Source of the DNA: JBQTKD01 sp052389435
GTDB lineage: Bacteria > Actinomycetota > Actinomycetes > Sporichthyales > Sporichthyaceae
NCBI GenBank assembly: GCA_052389435.1
Contig: JBQTIB010000084.1
Coordinates: 1 to 6,380, forward strand
Direction of reading: 5' to 3'
DNA length: 6,380 nt
The stretch's first letter is position 1. Every line of letters starts with the position of its first letter. The position numbers and the translations under genes were made by a program. Below the pieces are notes generated by a model. It was given only the letters and a program-made list of their open reading frames with translations, did no database searches and was not told where the DNA came from. Shown here one piece after another: positions 6,064 to 6,380 of the stretch.

Positions 6064-6280
6064 GGTCGGCGAGGGCCTCGGTGCTGGCGGGGTTGCGGCG
6101 GACGACGCTGATCGATCCGGAGCGTTCCAGGACCGCGGCGGCTACGTCGGCGTAGCCGCCGACGCCCGCGCGGCGCAGGGCCACGTGCAGGTCGCTCTCG
6201 CGCAGTCGCGCCCGGTGCAGGGCCTCGGGGCGCACCCGGCCCTCGGAGATCAGCACGACGGGATCCGGGCCGAAGAGACG
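6044..6280 (-). CDS. C-terminal part of a DUF421/YetF-family protein, truncated by an in-frame stop
   Basis: On the minus strand 78 residues run from base 6280 to a TGA at 6046-6044. The segment P-V-V-L-I-S-E-G, then L-x-x-A-R-L-R-E-S-D-L, L-R-R-A-G-V, V-A-A-A-V-L-E-R-S-G-S-I-S-V-V is the characteristic cytoplasmic domain of DUF421 (YetF) membrane proteins. In a complete member, two or three transmembrane helices precede it. Here a TAG at 6283-6281 closes the frame immediately before R-L-F-G-P-D, and none of the three minus-strand frames in the remaining 97 bases looks like DUF421 membrane sequence. GTG 6256 could start a 70-residue product, but it falls inside the conserved strand and is unlikely to be a natural start. 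The gene may therefore be a pseudogene, or the window edge may be an assembly junction. Its 3' end overlaps the ATPase gene by 20 bp. The function of the family is poorly defined. Confidence 0.75.
   Translation of the reverse strand, partial: RLFGPDPVVLISEGRVRPEALHRARLRESDLHVALRRAGVGGYADVAAAVLERSGSISVVRRNPASTEALADLTPSSA
6136..6161. terminator. Perfect 11-bp hairpin 3' of ctpE, possible U-less terminator
   Basis: CGGCGGCTACG and CGTAGCCGCCG are exact reverse complements separated by a four-base TCGG loop. The hairpin begins 73 bases after the ATPase stop codon. No T-run follows, so it would be an I-shaped terminator of the kind proposed in actinobacteria. It lies inside the coding sequence of the convergent DUF421 fragment (the G-G-Y-A-D-V-A-A residues), where the valine is encoded by GTA, a codon uncommon in this DNA. 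Confidence 0.4.
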
Positions 6281-6283
6281 CTA

Positions 6284-6380
6284 GCCCGCGGGAGTGCGGG
6301 GGAGCGACCGCGTCCCCGCGGGGTGGACGCCGCGCGTGCCGGGACCGCGCCGGCCCGCCGGCCGGGTGGGGGTGTTGGCC
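6284..6380. other. GC-extreme sequence at window end, no gene recognised
   Basis: Across 6281-6380 only 15 of 100 bases are A or T. Reading all six frames gives Pro/Arg/Gly/Ala-rich strings with no family I recognise. Short GC palindromes are present, including CCCGCGGG (6285-6292) and CCCCGCGGGG (6314-6323). The stretch does not continue the DUF421 gene that should extend through it. Confidence 0.5.

Overview
The window has high GC with strongly GC-biased third codon positions. It carries actinobacterial signatures: a 13E12/DUF222-type HNH protein, a DivIVA-domain coiled-coil protein, an actinobacterial VanW-family wall protein and a CtpE-type P-type ATPase. It is most likely a chromosome fragment from an actinomycete, plausibly of the order Mycobacteriales. 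I cannot name a genus from sequence alone.

Layout, left to right. (1) 1-161 (+) is the C-terminal end of a DUF222/13E12-family HNH endonuclease whose start lies outside the window. (2) 228-797 (+) is a SUKH (SMI1/KNR4) protein, a superfamily that often acts as immunity to toxic nucleases. (3) 990-1832 (+) is a DivIVA-domain, alanine-rich coiled-coil protein. (4) 1822-3561 (-) is a membrane-anchored VanW-family protein with peptidoglycan-binding-like repeats. It overlaps the DivIVA gene tail to tail by 11 bp. (5) 3562-3675 is a divergent intergenic region holding a 15-bp palindrome, a smaller KpnI-type palindrome and an ECF-like promoter candidate. (6) 3676-6063 (+) is a CtpE-like P-type ATPase, complete and with intact catalytic motifs. 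(7) 6044-6280 (-) is the C-terminal part of a DUF421/YetF-family protein. It overlaps the ATPase tail by 20 bp and is cut by an in-frame stop. (8) 6281-6380 is about 85% GC and has no recognisable gene.

The right-hand two thirds has a cell-envelope theme. DivIVA-type proteins organise polar or septal growth, VanW-family proteins sit outside the membrane and probably contact peptidoglycan, and CtpE in mycobacteria has been linked to calcium uptake and cell-surface integrity. That these three act together is inference from gene arrangement only.

The left 800 bp looks more accessory. Its third-position GC bias is weaker (about 75% in the HNH fragment and 85% in the SUKH gene, by hand count), and the gene pair resembles a nuclease with a possible immunity partner. 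I found no RNA genes, CRISPR arrays or insertion sequences. The points most worth checking are the HNH/SUKH pairing, the ECF-like leaderless promoter of the ATPase, a perfect 11-bp hairpin downstream of it, and the abrupt end of the DUF421 frame.
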